From an uncultured Bacteroidota bacterium (lineage in GTDB: Bacteria; Bacteroidota; Bacteroidia; Flavobacteriales; Flavobacteriaceae), in contig CABXBH010000007.1 of NCBI GenBank assembly GCA_902510415.1, forward strand, positions 1-43,810: 43,810 bases of DNA, read 5' to 3'. The position numbers and the translations under genes were made by a program. Shown here piece by piece: positions 33,419 through 43,754 of this stretch. Under the pieces are notes generated by a model, which ran no database searches, was not told where the DNA came from, and saw nothing but the letters and a program-made list of their open reading frames with translations. Each line of letters opens with the position of its first letter. Position 1 is the first letter of the stretch.

Positions 33419-36103
33419 TTAATTTTCAATCAGTATATCCTTGTTTAAGATGTCATCAATTAATCCAAAGATCTCTTTTTTGTAAAGATTTAAATTATAC
33501 TCAGTAAATTGAGTTTCTCCTGCACACTTTCCTTCTAATACTCCATCTTTCATGTTTTTTAATGATATAATACCGCTTTTTATATTTTTATTTCCAATTT
33601 CTTCATGTAATCCTAATGCATAAATCATTAATTGTAGATTATATATTCCTTTTTCAGTTTTTATTTCACCTATATTTTTTATTTCTACATCCTTCTTATA
33701 TAACTTTTTGCCTGATTTATAGTCTATTATTCTTACTACTCCATTATATTCATCTACTCTGTCAACTTTACCTTTAAATCTGTACTCTTTATTTTCACAC
33801 TCTACGATTGTATTAAATCTTTTCTCTATCAAAAGTATCTTTAGTGTATTTCCATTATTAATTGCCTCCCTATCCAGATTTATAATTCTTTCAACATATT
33901 TTTTTGCTGTTTCTATAATGATTACATTTTTACCTTTAATAAGATTTTTCTTCATTACATATCTTTTAGAAATCTTTTCTAAAGCAGTATCGACATTGTT
34001 GATCATTTCATTTAATTCTTTCTCGAAAATCTTCTTTCCTTGATATGGTTTATATATATCTTCTAATATATCATGTATTATATTACCTAAGGTGCTAGAT
34101 GCAATTGTTTCTTCAATTTTCTTTTCATTAATTTTTAAAATATAACTATCAAAAAATTTGATTTTATCAAGTACATATAGCGATAATATTGAAGCACTAA
34201 TTCCATGCTCTACTAACTCATTTAATGTTTTTATTATTACTTCAGATTTAATATAACTTTCTTTGTATTTTTTAATTTCGGGTGTTTTTGGAATAAGAAT
34301 ACTTTTATTTATTTTATGAATGTTTTCTACCTCTAACTGAGTAATAAATCTACTAACCTCCCCATTATTCATCGCATCTGGCTCAGTATTATATGTCATC
34401 CAAATATTTTGAGCTCTTTGTATTATTCTATAAAAATGATAGGCGAAAACAGCATCTTTTTCTTTGAAAGTTTGAAGATCATTATCTTTTTTTATCTGAA
34501 ACGGAATAAAGCTATTATTTTTATTTCCAGAAGGTAATATCCCTTCATTCATTGAAGTAATAATTATATTATCATAATTTAATAACCTTGTTTCAAGCAT
34601 TCCCATTATTTGAATTCCTTTAACAGGCTCTCCGTTAAAAGGGGTTGCACTCATTTCACAAAGTTCTTTGAAAATAGCTCTTAGTGAATTTATATTTTTT
34701 AAATAATTATATTTTTCTGAGACTAATTTAATTTGCAGAAATATCTTATTAATATTGTACAATAATTCAATATCAATTAAATCACTTTTTATATTTTGTG
34801 AATAATACCCTTTAAGCAATTCGATTAGTTTTATACAACAAGTTATTCCATCTATCGGGCTTTCCCATTGGGAAAAAACCAATTGATAAATAAAATCATT
34901 AGACTTGTCCATATCTATTAATTCCTTTTGAGTTAGATATATCAAATTTTCTTTTCTGATTTTTGAGTTTATATCTATATCTTTTATTAAGATTGGATTA
35001 ATTAATTCGTGAGACAGAATAGATTTTATATATCTGTGATAGAATGTCTTGTGTCCTTTAGAATGTATTTTTAACAACAAATTAAAAAAGGAATATACAT
35101 TAGAGTTCCTTAGCGGATACCCCATTGTAACATTTATATCCTTTACATTAGAAGGTATTGAATTAATCATGGGAATCAACATTCTCTCATCAGCTAAAAC
35201 TATTGCGGTCTTATTTAGTTCACTAGAATTCATTGAATTTAATATACTCCCAACAAACTTTATTTGTCCAACATTTTTTGGTGTTCCAATTAGATTAATA
35301 TTTTTGGTGCTTAAATATTCATTTCCTATTATTTTAATTTTATTTCTTTTGTAGAAGGACCATTCCTTTAAATATGATTTAATAAAAAAACTTGCATTAT
35401 TATATTCTGAATTGAGGTAGTTTTTATCTATGTCCCAGTATATTTCACCGTTAGTGGCAATAATTTCTTGAATTACTTTAGACTCAGATTTACTCAACGC
35501 ATTAAAGCCAATAAAAATATGTTTAATATTTTTTTTATTTTCTATATAGCTTTGTATTCTGTCAAATGCTTCCCTGTATATAAGACCTTGGTATCCTTTA
35601 CTGTTTTTGGAAATTCTTGTAATTAAATCTTTGTGATATAATTTAATTTTACTCCAAAATGTCTTATACTTTTTTATTAACTCAGTTTCCTCTTCGTAAT
35701 TTGACCAATGATTCAATTCTTTGAAAGCTTTTAAATAATCAAATAAAGAATCAGTATTACATAGTTCCCTATCAATTTCATTGAAGTCTTTTAAAAGTGT
35801 CTTTCCCCATGAAATAAATTCATCAAATGTTTCGTGTTCTTTGTTACTTGCATGACTTAGATAAACTCCGTAAAACTCAAATAAAAGTTCTGTGTCTGAA
35901 ATTTTTTCAATTCCTGAAATCATTGACATAAATTCATCAATGTCATAAATAATGGGAGAGAATATAGTTTTATTAGAAATCCTGCTAATTTCCTTTTTTA
36001 AGAAGATTTCAGATCTTTTATTTGGTAGTATAATAATGCATTCTGAGATATCAGTTGGCAAACTAAATATCTCTTTAACTACATTTTTTATAAAACCGTG
36101 CAT
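33419..36103 (-). CDS. AddB/RecB-like PD-(D/E)XK nuclease family protein
   Basis: This 894-aa protein has an N-terminal helicase-like fold without a good Walker A (IIILPNKRSEIFLKKEI) and a C-terminal RecB-type nuclease domain: His677 in LGNIIHDILED, Asp781 in GKVDRVD, and Asp794/Lys796 in IIDYKSG. This is the layout of AddB, partner of AddA in double-strand-break end processing. The other subunit, AddA, lies 1.6 kb upstream beyond the OmpA gene. A conserved Cys-rich iron-sulfur cluster of AddB is not obvious. The N-terminus is probably correct, since the ATG at 36103 follows directly after a terminator. Confidence 0.82.
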   Translation of the reverse strand: MHGFIKNVVKEIFSLPTDISECIIILPNKRSEIFLKKEISRISNKTIFSPIIYDIDEFMSMISGIEKISDTELLFEFYGVYLSHASNKEHETFDEFISWGKTLLKDFNEIDRELCNTDSLFDYLKAFKELNHWSNYEEETELIKKYKTFWSKIKLYHKDLITRISKNSKGYQGLIYREAFDRIQSYIENKKNIKHIFIGFNALSKSESKVIQEIIATNGEIYWDIDKNYLNSEYNNASFFIKSYLKEWSFYKRNKIKIIGNEYLSTKNINLIGTPKNVGQIKFVGSILNSMNSSELNKTAIVLADERMLIPMINSIPSNVKDINVTMGYPLRNSNVYSFFNLLLKIHSKGHKTFYHRYIKSILSHELINPILIKDIDINSKIRKENLIYLTQKELIDMDKSNDFIYQLVFSQWESPIDGITCCIKLIELLKGYYSQNIKSDLIDIELLYNINKIFLQIKLVSEKYNYLKNINSLRAIFKELCEMSATPFNGEPVKGIQIMGMLETRLLNYDNIIITSMNEGILPSGNKNNSFIPFQIKKDNDLQTFKEKDAVFAYHFYRIIQRAQNIWMTYNTEPDAMNNGEVSRFITQLEVENIHKINKSILIPKTPEIKKYKESYIKSEVIIKTLNELVEHGISASILSLYVLDKIKFFDSYILKINEKKIEETIASSTLGNIIHDILEDIYKPYQGKKIFEKELNEMINNVDTALEKISKRYVMKKNLIKGKNVIIIETAKKYVERIINLDREAINNGNTLKILLIEKRFNTIVECENKEYRFKGKVDRVDEYNGVVRIIDYKSGKKLYKKDVEIKNIGEIKTEKGIYNLQLMIYALGLHEEIGNKNIKSGIISLKNMKDGVLEGKCAGETQFTEYNLNLYKKEIFGLIDDILNKDILIEN

Positions 36104-36117
36104 ATCTTATAAAAATA

Positions 36118-36148
36118 AAAAACGCCTCGCATTTTGCGAAGCGTTTTT
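36118..36148 (-). terminator. Terminator after the OmpA gene
   Basis: AAAAACGC (36118-36125) pairs with GCGTTTTT (36141-36148), followed inward by one C/A mismatch and TCGCA paired with TGCGA around a TTT loop. Read on the minus strand it ends in a run of T. It lies 26 bp after the OmpA stop and ends 14 bp before the AddB start, so AddB expression would need read-through or its own start signal in that gap. Confidence 0.8.
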
Positions 36149-36174
36149 CAATATAGTATTAAAGAGTTATTTAC

Positions 36175-37572
36175 TTATTTTACAAATAAGATTTCAACTC
36201 TTCTATTATTTGCTCTTCCAGCACCATTAATATTTGTGTCAATTGGATTATTTTCTCCAAAACCAACAGCATTCAATCTATCAGCAGAAACATTTCTGGA
36301 TGATAAGTAGTTAACAACTGCATTAGCTCTTCCTTCAGAAAGTGTTTGGTTAAATCCTTTAGTTCCAATACTATCTGTATGACCTTCAACGCTAAAATTA
36401 GCATTAGGATATTTCAAAATTATCGAAATAATAGCATCAAGAACAGGAGGTGTACCTTCAGTGAAAGTAGTTGCACCAAATGCAAATTGAATACCTCTTG
36501 ATAATTCAGTAATTTTCGCCATATCATCATCAGATGGTCCTTCAGGACATCCATTATTTGCTACAGTACCTGGAACTTCTGGACAATTATCATCTTTATC
36601 AACAACACTATCACCGTCAGAATCTGGCCATGGACAACCTCTGTTTCCTCTTGGACCCGCAACAGTTGGACAGCCATCTTTTCCATCCGTGATACCATCA
36701 CCGTCAGTATCTGGACATCCACCCATGCTTGCTAAACCAGCTACATTAGGACATCTATCTTTATTATCTGAAATACCATCACCATCAGTGTCAGGACAAC
36801 CATTGTATTCAGCTAAACCTGCAACCATAGGGCAGTCATCTTCACTATCTTGGATACCATCACCATCTGTGTCAGGACATCCATTAAATTCTTTTAAACC
36901 AGGTACTTCAGGACATTCGTCATGGTCATCATAAATTCCATCTCCATCAGTATCTGTTCCACCAAATTTAACAGAAAGCATTGCAGACCATCTCATCGTT
37001 CCACCTTCATCAAGTACTGGTGTTGCTGATCTTTGTAAGTCATCCATATTATGTCTGTACTCAGACATCAAAGTAAATCCAAAAACGTCATTGAACCAAT
37101 AATTAACACCAACAGAAAGATTTCCTGTTAAACCGTCTTGATCATCAAACCAAGTCCAACCTGGCCCAACTCCTACAAAAGGCTCAAAGTCCATTCCTAA
37201 CAACCTGATAGGTAGTGCATCTGAAAGATCATATTTTAACATTGCATCAACATTGAAATAATCATTTGTAACATCAGATAATTCAAGATCTGTTGCATAG
37301 TTGCTGATACTGTTAAAAGAAGCACCAACTCCAAAAGATAAATTATCCCCTATGTATTTAGAAATTGTAAACATAGAGATAGGTGATTTTGCTGTATTCC
37401 AATTTTCGTCTACATCAAAGAAATCTACAAACTGTGTATTGGTATCAGCCTCAACATCGATAGCGTTTGTACCAAAACTAAATTGCCATGGGTTATTCTT
37501 ATCTTGAGCTTGTAAAGTTGTAAGCCCAAAAACTAACATTGTAGTTAAGAATAGTGAGTAAAATTTTTTCAT
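36175..37572 (-). CDS. TSP3-repeat OmpA-family outer-membrane protein
   Basis: This 465-aa protein has a signal peptide (1-22, LQAQ), an N-terminal outer-membrane beta-barrel of about 180 residues, five thrombospondin type 3 repeats of about 27 residues with the DTDGDGIxDxxDxCPxVxG pattern and a closing GCP (about 205-345), and a C-terminal OmpA peptidoglycan-binding domain ([22 protein letters not shown], then GFGENNPI and ANNRRVEI). TSP3 repeats bind Ca2+ and stiffen the linker, so the protein anchors the outer membrane to peptidoglycan. It is typically abundant in Flavobacteriia. A -7 box (TATTTTTG) lies 31 bp upstream of the start. Confidence 0.93.
   Translation of the reverse strand: MKKFYSLFLTTMLVFGLTTLQAQDKNNPWQFSFGTNAIDVEADTNTQFVDFFDVDENWNTAKSPISMFTISKYIGDNLSFGVGASFNSISNYATDLELSDVTNDYFNVDAMLKYDLSDALPIRLLGMDFEPFVGVGPGWTWFDDQDGLTGNLSVGVNYWFNDVFGFTLMSEYRHNMDDLQRSATPVLDEGGTMRWSAMLSVKFGGTDTDGDGIYDDHDECPEVPGLKEFNGCPDTDGDGIQDSEDDCPMVAGLAEYNGCPDTDGDGISDNKDRCPNVAGLASMGGCPDTDGDGITDGKDGCPTVAGPRGNRGCPWPDSDGDSVVDKDDNCPEVPGTVANNGCPEGPSDDDMAKITELSRGIQFAFGATTFTEGTPPVLDAIISIILKYPNANFSVEGHTDSIGTKGFNQTLSEGRANAVVNYLSSRNVSADRLNAVGFGENNPIDTNINGAGRANNRRVEILFVK
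36705..36955 (-). repeat. TSP3-encoding tandem repeats of about 81 bp
   Basis: Inside the OmpA gene, the DNA encoding the TSP3 repeats is partly conserved at the nucleotide level (ATCACCATC and GTATCTGGACA blocks recur about every 81 bp). This can promote slippage or recombination and can make repeat number vary between strains. Confidence 0.6.
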
Positions 37573-37602
37573 AATTTTTTATTTACTATTTAATATTTTC
37601 CG

Positions 37603-37610
37603 CAAAAATA
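37603..37610 (-). promoter_or_regulatory. -7 box of the OmpA gene
   Basis: TATTTTTG on the minus strand fits the TAnnTTTG consensus and lies 31 bp before the ATG at 37572. A TTTG lies further upstream at a non-standard distance of 7 nt, so no clear -33 element is present. Confidence 0.5.
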
Positions 37611-37697
37611 CGGTTTTCAAAGTAAATTTAATGATTTTCTCTTAAAATATGGCTTTATTTTGGAGACATTAATATATCAGATATTCATCTGATGCTA

Positions 37698-40600
37698 TTA
37701 TTTGGGTATTTTTATTTCGATTTTATCTGCTATATAAACTAATATTTTTTTCACAACCTTAAGCCCCATTTCTTTTAGTATTTGCTCGTATTTTTTTAAT
37801 TGGGTTAAGTGGGATTCCTCTTCCACACCAGTTTTATAATCTATTACTACAACTCTTATTTTGTCTAGAAAAATTAGCCTATCGGGAATTAAACTTTTCC
37901 CTTTACTAGAAATTATCTCTCTTTCGTTAAAGGAGATTAGATTATCATCATAATATCCAATTAATCTAGGATCAAGGGTTATTTTGGTAATAATATTTTC
38001 ATATTTATTTTTTTGATTTAAATCTATATTACCCAATTCAAAAAATTTATTCAATACAATTTTAATGTCTTTGGCTGAATAGACATCAGCCATAATATTA
38101 TGAAAGATATTACCTTCTTCTTTTGCAGTGTCATAATCATAAATCCATGAAGATGTATTTTTAGAACTAATGATTATATTTTGTTTGATTCTTGAATTTA
38201 CTACAATTTCATTTTGAACTATGTTTTTTGAAATTTGAAGCTTCGTTTTATTTTCCGCTTTTTCACCAATTTCATATATAAATTTATTATTGTCCCAATC
38301 CCCAGTTTCTTTTAAATAATTGATGAATATACCAGAGAAAAAATTAATTTTTTCATTGCCCTTACTATCAATATTTTTCTCTGAAATTATATAAAGTTCT
38401 TTTTCGGCTCTTGTTAATGTTACATATAATAAATTTATATTATCAACTTCTAATTCCCATTTATAATTATTATATAAATCAAGATCGATTTTCTCTAAAT
38501 CCTTATTAATATTAATTAATGACTTTTTTAAATTCAACTCTTTGTAATTCTCTAAATTAATCCAAGTTTTTGGGTTTAAATCTCCATGTATATTAATATT
38601 TGCATAGGGATATATTACCACTGGAAACTCAAGTCCTTTAGATTTATGGATAGTCATTATTTCAACAGCATTAATCTCTTGAGGACTGATAATATTTAAT
38701 TTTTCTTTTATTTCATCATAATAATCCAGAAACTCACTTAAGCTTGTTTGAAATTTGTTTGTATAATCAATGGCAAAATCTAAAAAAAACTGAATATAAG
38801 AATTACCTGTTTTCATAATTTCAAATTCGTCAATTATATATTCTAATGCTTCATAAATAGATACACCTTTAAGTTTATTAAGATTAAGTTCAAACCCTTG
38901 AATTGAAATGTGTTTTTGTATTTCATTGAAATTCAAATCCATAACCTCCATTAAAAATTCTTCTTTGGGAATATCAATAAAATTTAGTTGATGTAAAGAC
39001 TTGCAGAATTTAATTTTATTTGAGTTAGATTCTGAAATTGAGTATTCTATTAAATTGAGTATTAGGTTAACTTCTGGACTTGAAGATAGATTTAATACTT
39101 CAGAGGATATTATAGGTATTTTATTTTCTGTCAAAAAATCCCCAATTATTATTCCTTCTTTTTTTCTTCTAACAATAATGCAAATATCTTTGTATGAATA
39201 ACCCCTGCTGATTATATCTAGGATATTTTTTAAAGTAGTAATATTATAAAACTCTTCTTTTTCATATAATTTATTATCACAAAAAGCTAAATTAATGTAA
39301 CCTCCATCAGAAAAAGATTGTTGTTTTGGGAAATCCAATATTTTTGATAGTTTATCATTAAAAGAGTAAATCTTAAAAATATGCTTAAAAAGATTATCAT
39401 TAAAATCAATTATTTCTTTTGAACTTCTATAGTTTTTGTCAAGACTAATATTATATTTTTCACAAAAAAATGGAGATTTACTTGAAACCATGTTCATAAA
39501 TCCTTCAACATCACCACCCCTCCATCTGTATATTGATTGTTTTGGGTCACCTGCAATAGTTAATGAAGAATTTTCAGAAGCCAAACAATTTTCAACGAGT
39601 GGTTTGAGATTTTCCCATTGAATTTTAGAAGTGTCTTGAAATTCATCAATAAAATAATGATTGAATTTGGTGCCAATTTTTTCATAAATAAAAGGAGCAG
39701 GTTGATTTTTTATCTCATCATTTACAATTTTGTTAAATTCTGAAATGAGGATGAAGTTTTCATCTTTTTTTAACAACTCAAGCTCATTTTTTATCTGACT
39801 CAAAACTGAAAGAGGAGTAATATTATTCAATATATTTTTAAATAGCTTTTCCTGGTATATCAAACTCCTGCAATCTCTATATATATTTAGTAATTCTTTT
39901 CTGATTTTCTCGATTTTAAGCTTATCGATTTCTGAAGCTTTGGAAGAAAATAAATTACCATCAATTAAATTATTTTCAATTTTATTTGAATACAAATTAT
40001 TGAAGTCAGCTATTGATATTTTAACAAAATGTTTTGGAATAGTTTGCCTAATAAAGCTTTCGTGATTAATATTTTCTTCTTTAATTATGAGTAGTGCTTT
40101 ATTTCCAAGTTCTTTTGCTTTAAAATTCAAAGCTTTGATTTTTGATTTCAATTCATTTATTAAGTTTTCAAAATCTTCAGAATTGAAATCTTTTAAAGAG
40201 GATATTTCAGAATTGTGGCTTTCATCAAATAATAGTTGTGCAACATTTTGCAAATCATATGTAACATCCCAATTCTTATCATCGTAAGTTTTTTCAAATG
40301 AAAAGTTTATGATATTCTGAGAATCTTTATCATTTAATTTTATTTTTGATATTAAATTATCAACAGCTCTATTTAAAATCTCTTCATGGTCCATTTCAAT
40401 TTCATACTTGCTATCAATACCCAATTCATAAGTAAAATTTCTAACTATTTTTTGAGTGAATTTGTCAATTGTTGAGATTTCAAAAGCACTATAATTTTTA
40501 AGTAAATTATTTAATATTTTTGATGACTTTGAAAATATTTCTTTATCGGTTAAATCAGTTTCATTTTTAATTTCATGAATCATTATATTATCTGGATCAA

Positions 40601-40808
40601 TTGAATTTGAGTAATTAATTAAGTAATTAATTATTCTTTTTTTCATTTCATTTACTGCTTTATTTGTAAATGTAATTGCAAGTATTTTTTTATAAAGTTC
40701 AATATTTTTAGATTCTAGAATAAGTATCAGATAATCCTTCACTAAACTAAAGGTTTTACCTGTTCCAGCGGAGGCGTTAAATACTTTAAAATAATTAGCT
40801 GAATGCAT
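37698..40808 (-). CDS. AddA/RecB-like UvrD-family helicase-nuclease
   Basis: This 1036-aa protein has the superfamily 1A helicase Walker A NASAGTGKTF (residues 11-20), AITFTNKAVNEMKKR (motif Ia), Walker B IDEFQDTS with Asp388-Glu389, GDPKQSIYRWRGGD (motif III) and TIHKSKGLEFPVV (motif V), then a RecB-type nuclease C-terminus with His in GNIFHNIMAD, Asp976 in IPDRL and Asp990/Lys992 in VIDYKTG. This is AddA-like and pairs with the AddB-like gene, acting on double-strand breaks. Its start codon is 75 bp from the divergent SOD start. Confidence 0.9.
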   Translation of the reverse strand: MHSANYFKVFNASAGTGKTFSLVKDYLILILESKNIELYKKILAITFTNKAVNEMKKRIINYLINYSNSIDPDNIMIHEIKNETDLTDKEIFSKSSKILNNLLKNYSAFEISTIDKFTQKIVRNFTYELGIDSKYEIEMDHEEILNRAVDNLISKIKLNDKDSQNIINFSFEKTYDDKNWDVTYDLQNVAQLLFDESHNSEISSLKDFNSEDFENLINELKSKIKALNFKAKELGNKALLIIKEENINHESFIRQTIPKHFVKISIADFNNLYSNKIENNLIDGNLFSSKASEIDKLKIEKIRKELLNIYRDCRSLIYQEKLFKNILNNITPLSVLSQIKNELELLKKDENFILISEFNKIVNDEIKNQPAPFIYEKIGTKFNHYFIDEFQDTSKIQWENLKPLVENCLASENSSLTIAGDPKQSIYRWRGGDVEGFMNMVSSKSPFFCEKYNISLDKNYRSSKEIIDFNDNLFKHIFKIYSFNDKLSKILDFPKQQSFSDGGYINLAFCDNKLYEKEEFYNITTLKNILDIISRGYSYKDICIIVRRKKEGIIIGDFLTENKIPIISSEVLNLSSSPEVNLILNLIEYSISESNSNKIKFCKSLHQLNFIDIPKEEFLMEVMDLNFNEIQKHISIQGFELNLNKLKGVSIYEALEYIIDEFEIMKTGNSYIQFFLDFAIDYTNKFQTSLSEFLDYYDEIKEKLNIISPQEINAVEIMTIHKSKGLEFPVVIYPYANINIHGDLNPKTWINLENYKELNLKKSLININKDLEKIDLDLYNNYKWELEVDNINLLYVTLTRAEKELYIISEKNIDSKGNEKINFFSGIFINYLKETGDWDNNKFIYEIGEKAENKTKLQISKNIVQNEIVVNSRIKQNIIISSKNTSSWIYDYDTAKEEGNIFHNIMADVYSAKDIKIVLNKFFELGNIDLNQKNKYENIITKITLDPRLIGYYDDNLISFNEREIISSKGKSLIPDRLIFLDKIRVVVIDYKTGVEEESHLTQLKKYEQILKEMGLKVVKKILVYIADKIEIKIPK

Positions 40809-40833
40809 GTGAAGTACAAGTTAATAATAGTAG

Positions 40834-40864
40834 TTGATTTTTGATATACTTTATTGTAAATTTG
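40834..40864 (+). promoter_or_regulatory. Bacteroidota promoter of the SOD gene
   Basis: TTG (40834-40836) and a perfect -7 box TAAATTTG (40857-40864) are 20 nt apart. The transcript would start near 40869, leaving a leader of about 15 nt to the ATG at 40884, which is short but typical for these genomes. Confidence 0.65.
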
Positions 40865-40883
40865 ATTAACAAAAATTAAAACA

Positions 40884-41489
40884 ATGAGCTTTACTTTACC
40901 TCAATTAGATTATGCATATGATGCTTTGGAGCCTCATATAGATGCAAGAACAATGGAAATTCATCATTCAAAACACCATCAGGGTTATACTAATAAGTTA
41001 AATGCTGCCACTGAAGGAACTGAAAATGATTCAAAAGATATTTTAGATATTTTATCAAATTTAGATATGACAAACATGCCATTAAGAAATAATGCAGGTG
41101 GTTATTATAATCACAAGCTATTTTGGGAAATTATGAGTCCAAATGGTAACAATAAAATGTCAGATGAATTAAAATCAGCTATTGATAATTCTTTCGGGAC
41201 TTTTGATAATTTTAAAGATAGTTTTTCAAAGGCTGCTGCAATGCGTTTTGGATCTGGCTGGGCATGGCTTTGCGTTAAAGATGGTCAGCTTCAAATATGT
41301 TCTACTGCTAATCAAGATAACCCATTAATGCCTTCAATTGGATGTGGTGGAACTCCTATTCTTGGATTAGATGTTTGGGAGCATGCATACTACCTAAATT
41401 ATCAAAATAGAAGACCTGATTATATTAATGCATTTTTTAGTGTGATAAATTGGGGGGTTGTTTCTGAAAAATTTAATCAAGTTAGCTAA
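40884..41489 (+). CDS. Superoxide dismutase, Mn-type
   Basis: This 201-aa cytoplasmic enzyme dismutates superoxide. Metal ligands are His27 ([10 protein letters not shown]), His77 ([10 protein letters not shown]), Asp163 and His167 (LDVWEHAYY). The second-sphere Gln is at 144 in [10 protein letters not shown], the position typical of Mn-SOD rather than Fe-SOD, and GGxxNH supports this; cambialistic use is possible. No signal peptide. Its stop overlaps that of the convergent amidotransferase by 4 nt. Confidence 0.95.
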   Translation: MSFTLPQLDYAYDALEPHIDARTMEIHHSKHHQGYTNKLNAATEGTENDSKDILDILSNLDMTNMPLRNNAGGYYNHKLFWEIMSPNGNNKMSDELKSAIDNSFGTFDNFKDSFSKAAAMRFGSGWAWLCVKDGQLQICSTANQDNPLMPSIGCGGTPILGLDVWEHAYYLNYQNRRPDYINAFFSVINWGVVSEKFNQVS

Positions 41490-43381
41490 TATGCTCTTTT
41501 TTTATTTCCTTCAAAGAAATTGATAAAAGCTGTATTGACGACTCTGCTCCCACCAGGTGTTGGATAGTTTCCTGTAAAATACCAGTCACCACTAGAATCA
41601 GGGCATGCCCGATGTAAATTTTCGATAGATTGAAATATAATTTTAACATCTCTATTTTCAAGATGAGAGCTTAATAATTGAGTGATTCTATCAGATATCT
41701 CTTCAGGTGTAAAAGGATCATAAATTTCTTTTACCTGGTTTTTCATTTCCTTCACATCAAGTTCAAGTTCCTTTTTGCACTTATCATAAGTTTCTTTAAT
41801 TAAAGATTCCATTCCCCTATCTTTTAATAGAGATAGAGCTGCATTAAATGCAACTAAGCTTTCTAAATTAGCCATATCAATTCCATAACAATCAGGGTAT
41901 CTAATTTGTGGGGCAGATGATACAATAACAATTTTTTTCGGATTTAATCTATCAAGCATTTTTAATATGCTTTTCTTTAATGTTGTGCCCCTAACTATAC
42001 TATCGTCAATTATTACAAGTGTATCATCAGAATTTACAACTCCGTAGGTTATGTCATAAACATGCTCTACAAGGTCATCTCTACTGTTGTCTTCAGTAAT
42101 AAATGTTCTTAATTTAACATCTTTAACGGCTATTTTTTCAATTCGGGGCCTTACAGATAATATTTTTTTTATTTTATCTTCTGAAAGACTTTTCTTTCCT
42201 ATGATTTCTTCGGTTTTTCGATTATTTAGGTATTCTTCAACACTCTCAATCATACCAAAAAATGAGGTTTCCGCTGTATTAGGTATATAAGAAAAAACAG
42301 TTTTTTCAATCTCGTAATTTATTTCTTTTAAAACATCTGGCATTAATAATTTTCCAAGTTCCTTCCTTTCTTGGTAAATGTTAGAATCATTACCTCTTGA
42401 AAAATAAATTCTTTCAAATGAACAGGCTTTTTTTTCCTTTGTTTTGAGCACGGATTTTATTTTGACACTTCCATTATTTTTTATCACAATTGCACTACCT
42501 GGATCTAATTCTTTGATATCGTTAATATTAAGATTGAATGCAGTTTGTATTGCAGGTCTTTCAGAAGCTACAACAACAATTTCTTCATCTTTATAATAAA
42601 ATGCAGGTCTAATTCCATTGGGATCTCTCATAACAAATGAATCCCCGTGACCTAACAGTCCACCAATGACAAATCCCCCATCCCATTTTTTAGAAGCTTT
42701 TTTTAGAATTTTGAACAAGTCTAACTTTTCAGAAATTTTTATTGAACATTCTTGTTTTGTCAAACCTTCTTTTTTAAAATCTTTATACATTTTTCTAACA
42801 GAGTCATCTAAAAAATGTCCAATCTTTTCCATTATAATAACTGTATCAGTGTATTCTTTTGGATGCTGACCTAATTCTATTAAGCTTTTGAAAAGCTCAT
42901 TTGAATTAGTCATATTAAAATTTCCAGCTAAAATTAAATTTCTATGTTTCCAATTGTTTTGTCTTAAAAATGGATGAACATTTTCTACACTATTTCCCCC
43001 AAATGTCCCGTATCTTACATGCCCTAATAGAGCTTCAGCTAAATATGGAACCTTTTGTTTTAGTTTTTCTATATTATCTGAAATTGAAGGATTTAATTTT
43101 AGTTCATGATTTATTCGTTCGTTTATTTTGCTAAATACATCTTGGATCGGTTGTTTCTCAGTTGACCTTATTCTACTTATAAATCTTCTTCCAGGTTCAA
43201 TATCAAGTTTGATAGATGCAAATCCAGCACCATCTTGACCTCTATTGTGCTGTTTTTCCATTAGTAGATACAATTTATTTATTCCATAAAATGCACTACC
43301 ATATTTTTTTTTGTAAAATTCTAGTGGCTTAAGTAGTCTTATATGGCCTATGCCACACTCGTGTTTTATAGCATCACTCAT
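41486..43381 (-). CDS. Long PurF-like amidophosphoribosyltransferase family protein
   Basis: This 631-aa class II glutamine amidotransferase has a nucleophile Cys9 in KHECGIGH, which would need removal of an eight-residue propeptide, and a PRPP-binding loop [14 protein letters not shown] with Asp459-Asp460. Glutaminase motifs RGQDGAG (53-59) and GHVRYGTFG follow. Canonical PurF is about 470-510 aa, so this protein is about 120 residues longer, the extra being in the middle (about 345-430) and at the C-terminus ([25 protein letters not shown]). Many Bacteroidota have such a second PurF-like protein; its exact substrate is uncertain. AGGAG lies 2 nt before the ATG, an unusual Shine-Dalgarno for this phylum. 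Confidence 0.87.
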   Translation of the reverse strand: MSDAIKHECGIGHIRLLKPLEFYKKKYGSAFYGINKLYLLMEKQHNRGQDGAGFASIKLDIEPGRRFISRIRSTEKQPIQDVFSKINERINHELKLNPSISDNIEKLKQKVPYLAEALLGHVRYGTFGGNSVENVHPFLRQNNWKHRNLILAGNFNMTNSNELFKSLIELGQHPKEYTDTVIIMEKIGHFLDDSVRKMYKDFKKEGLTKQECSIKISEKLDLFKILKKASKKWDGGFVIGGLLGHGDSFVMRDPNGIRPAFYYKDEEIVVVASERPAIQTAFNLNINDIKELDPGSAIVIKNNGSVKIKSVLKTKEKKACSFERIYFSRGNDSNIYQERKELGKLLMPDVLKEINYEIEKTVFSYIPNTAETSFFGMIESVEEYLNNRKTEEIIGKKSLSEDKIKKILSVRPRIEKIAVKDVKLRTFITEDNSRDDLVEHVYDITYGVVNSDDTLVIIDDSIVRGTTLKKSILKMLDRLNPKKIVIVSSAPQIRYPDCYGIDMANLESLVAFNAALSLLKDRGMESLIKETYDKCKKELELDVKEMKNQVKEIYDPFTPEEISDRITQLLSSHLENRDVKIIFQSIENLHRACPDSSGDWYFTGNYPTPGGSRVVNTAFINFFEGNKKRAY

Positions 43382-43433
43382 CTCCTAAGTAGTAAGCATA
43401 CAAAAAAACGAAATAAATATTTAATTTATACAT

Positions 43434-43754
43434 TTAATTATTATGTTTTTTTATAAAATCTATTCGTTTATCGATTTCCTTTTTTGAAATGCTCAGCATA
43501 TTATCGACCCCAAATTTTTCAACGCAGAAAGAAGCTATAGCATTTGCATAAATTAGAGCATTTGAAATTGATTTAAAAGAGTAATCTTGATTTTTAGCTA
43601 TATAACCTGCGAAACCTCCAGCAAATGAATCACCAGCTCCGGTTGGATCAATTACCTTATTTACTTTATATGACTTACATGTAAATTCGGATTCATTTGA
43701 ATATACAGTAGCACCAAATTCACCCCTTTTCATAATAAGATATTCTGGGCCCAT
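43434..43754 (-). CDS. PfkB-family sugar kinase (C-terminal part, apparent frameshift)
   Basis: The readable part (106 aa) is the C-terminal half of a ribokinase/PfkB-type kinase: MGPEYLIMKRGEFGATV, the catalytic DPTGAGDSFAGGFAGY with the base Asp, and ANAIASFCVEKFGVDNM. The ATG at 43754 is inside the protein, not a start. Upstream, this frame hits a TAA about 11 codons back, whereas the neighbouring frame reads DLLHLTELWGQK, which resembles the preceding part of PfkB (the LTxE segment). Removing one base from a run of seven T at 43763-43769 joins the two frames. It may therefore be a true frameshift or a sequencing error, and the rest of the gene lies beyond the window. Confidence 0.8.
   Translation of the reverse strand: MGPEYLIMKRGEFGATVYSNESEFTCKSYKVNKVIDPTGAGDSFAGGFAGYIAKNQDYSFKSISNALIYANAIASFCVEKFGVDNMLSISKKEIDKRIDFIKKHNN

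Noticed and set aside
36689-36934. Plus-strand 81-codon frame across the OmpA repeats
   Set aside because: It is the antisense of the TSP3 repeats; its own repetitiveness only mirrors them.
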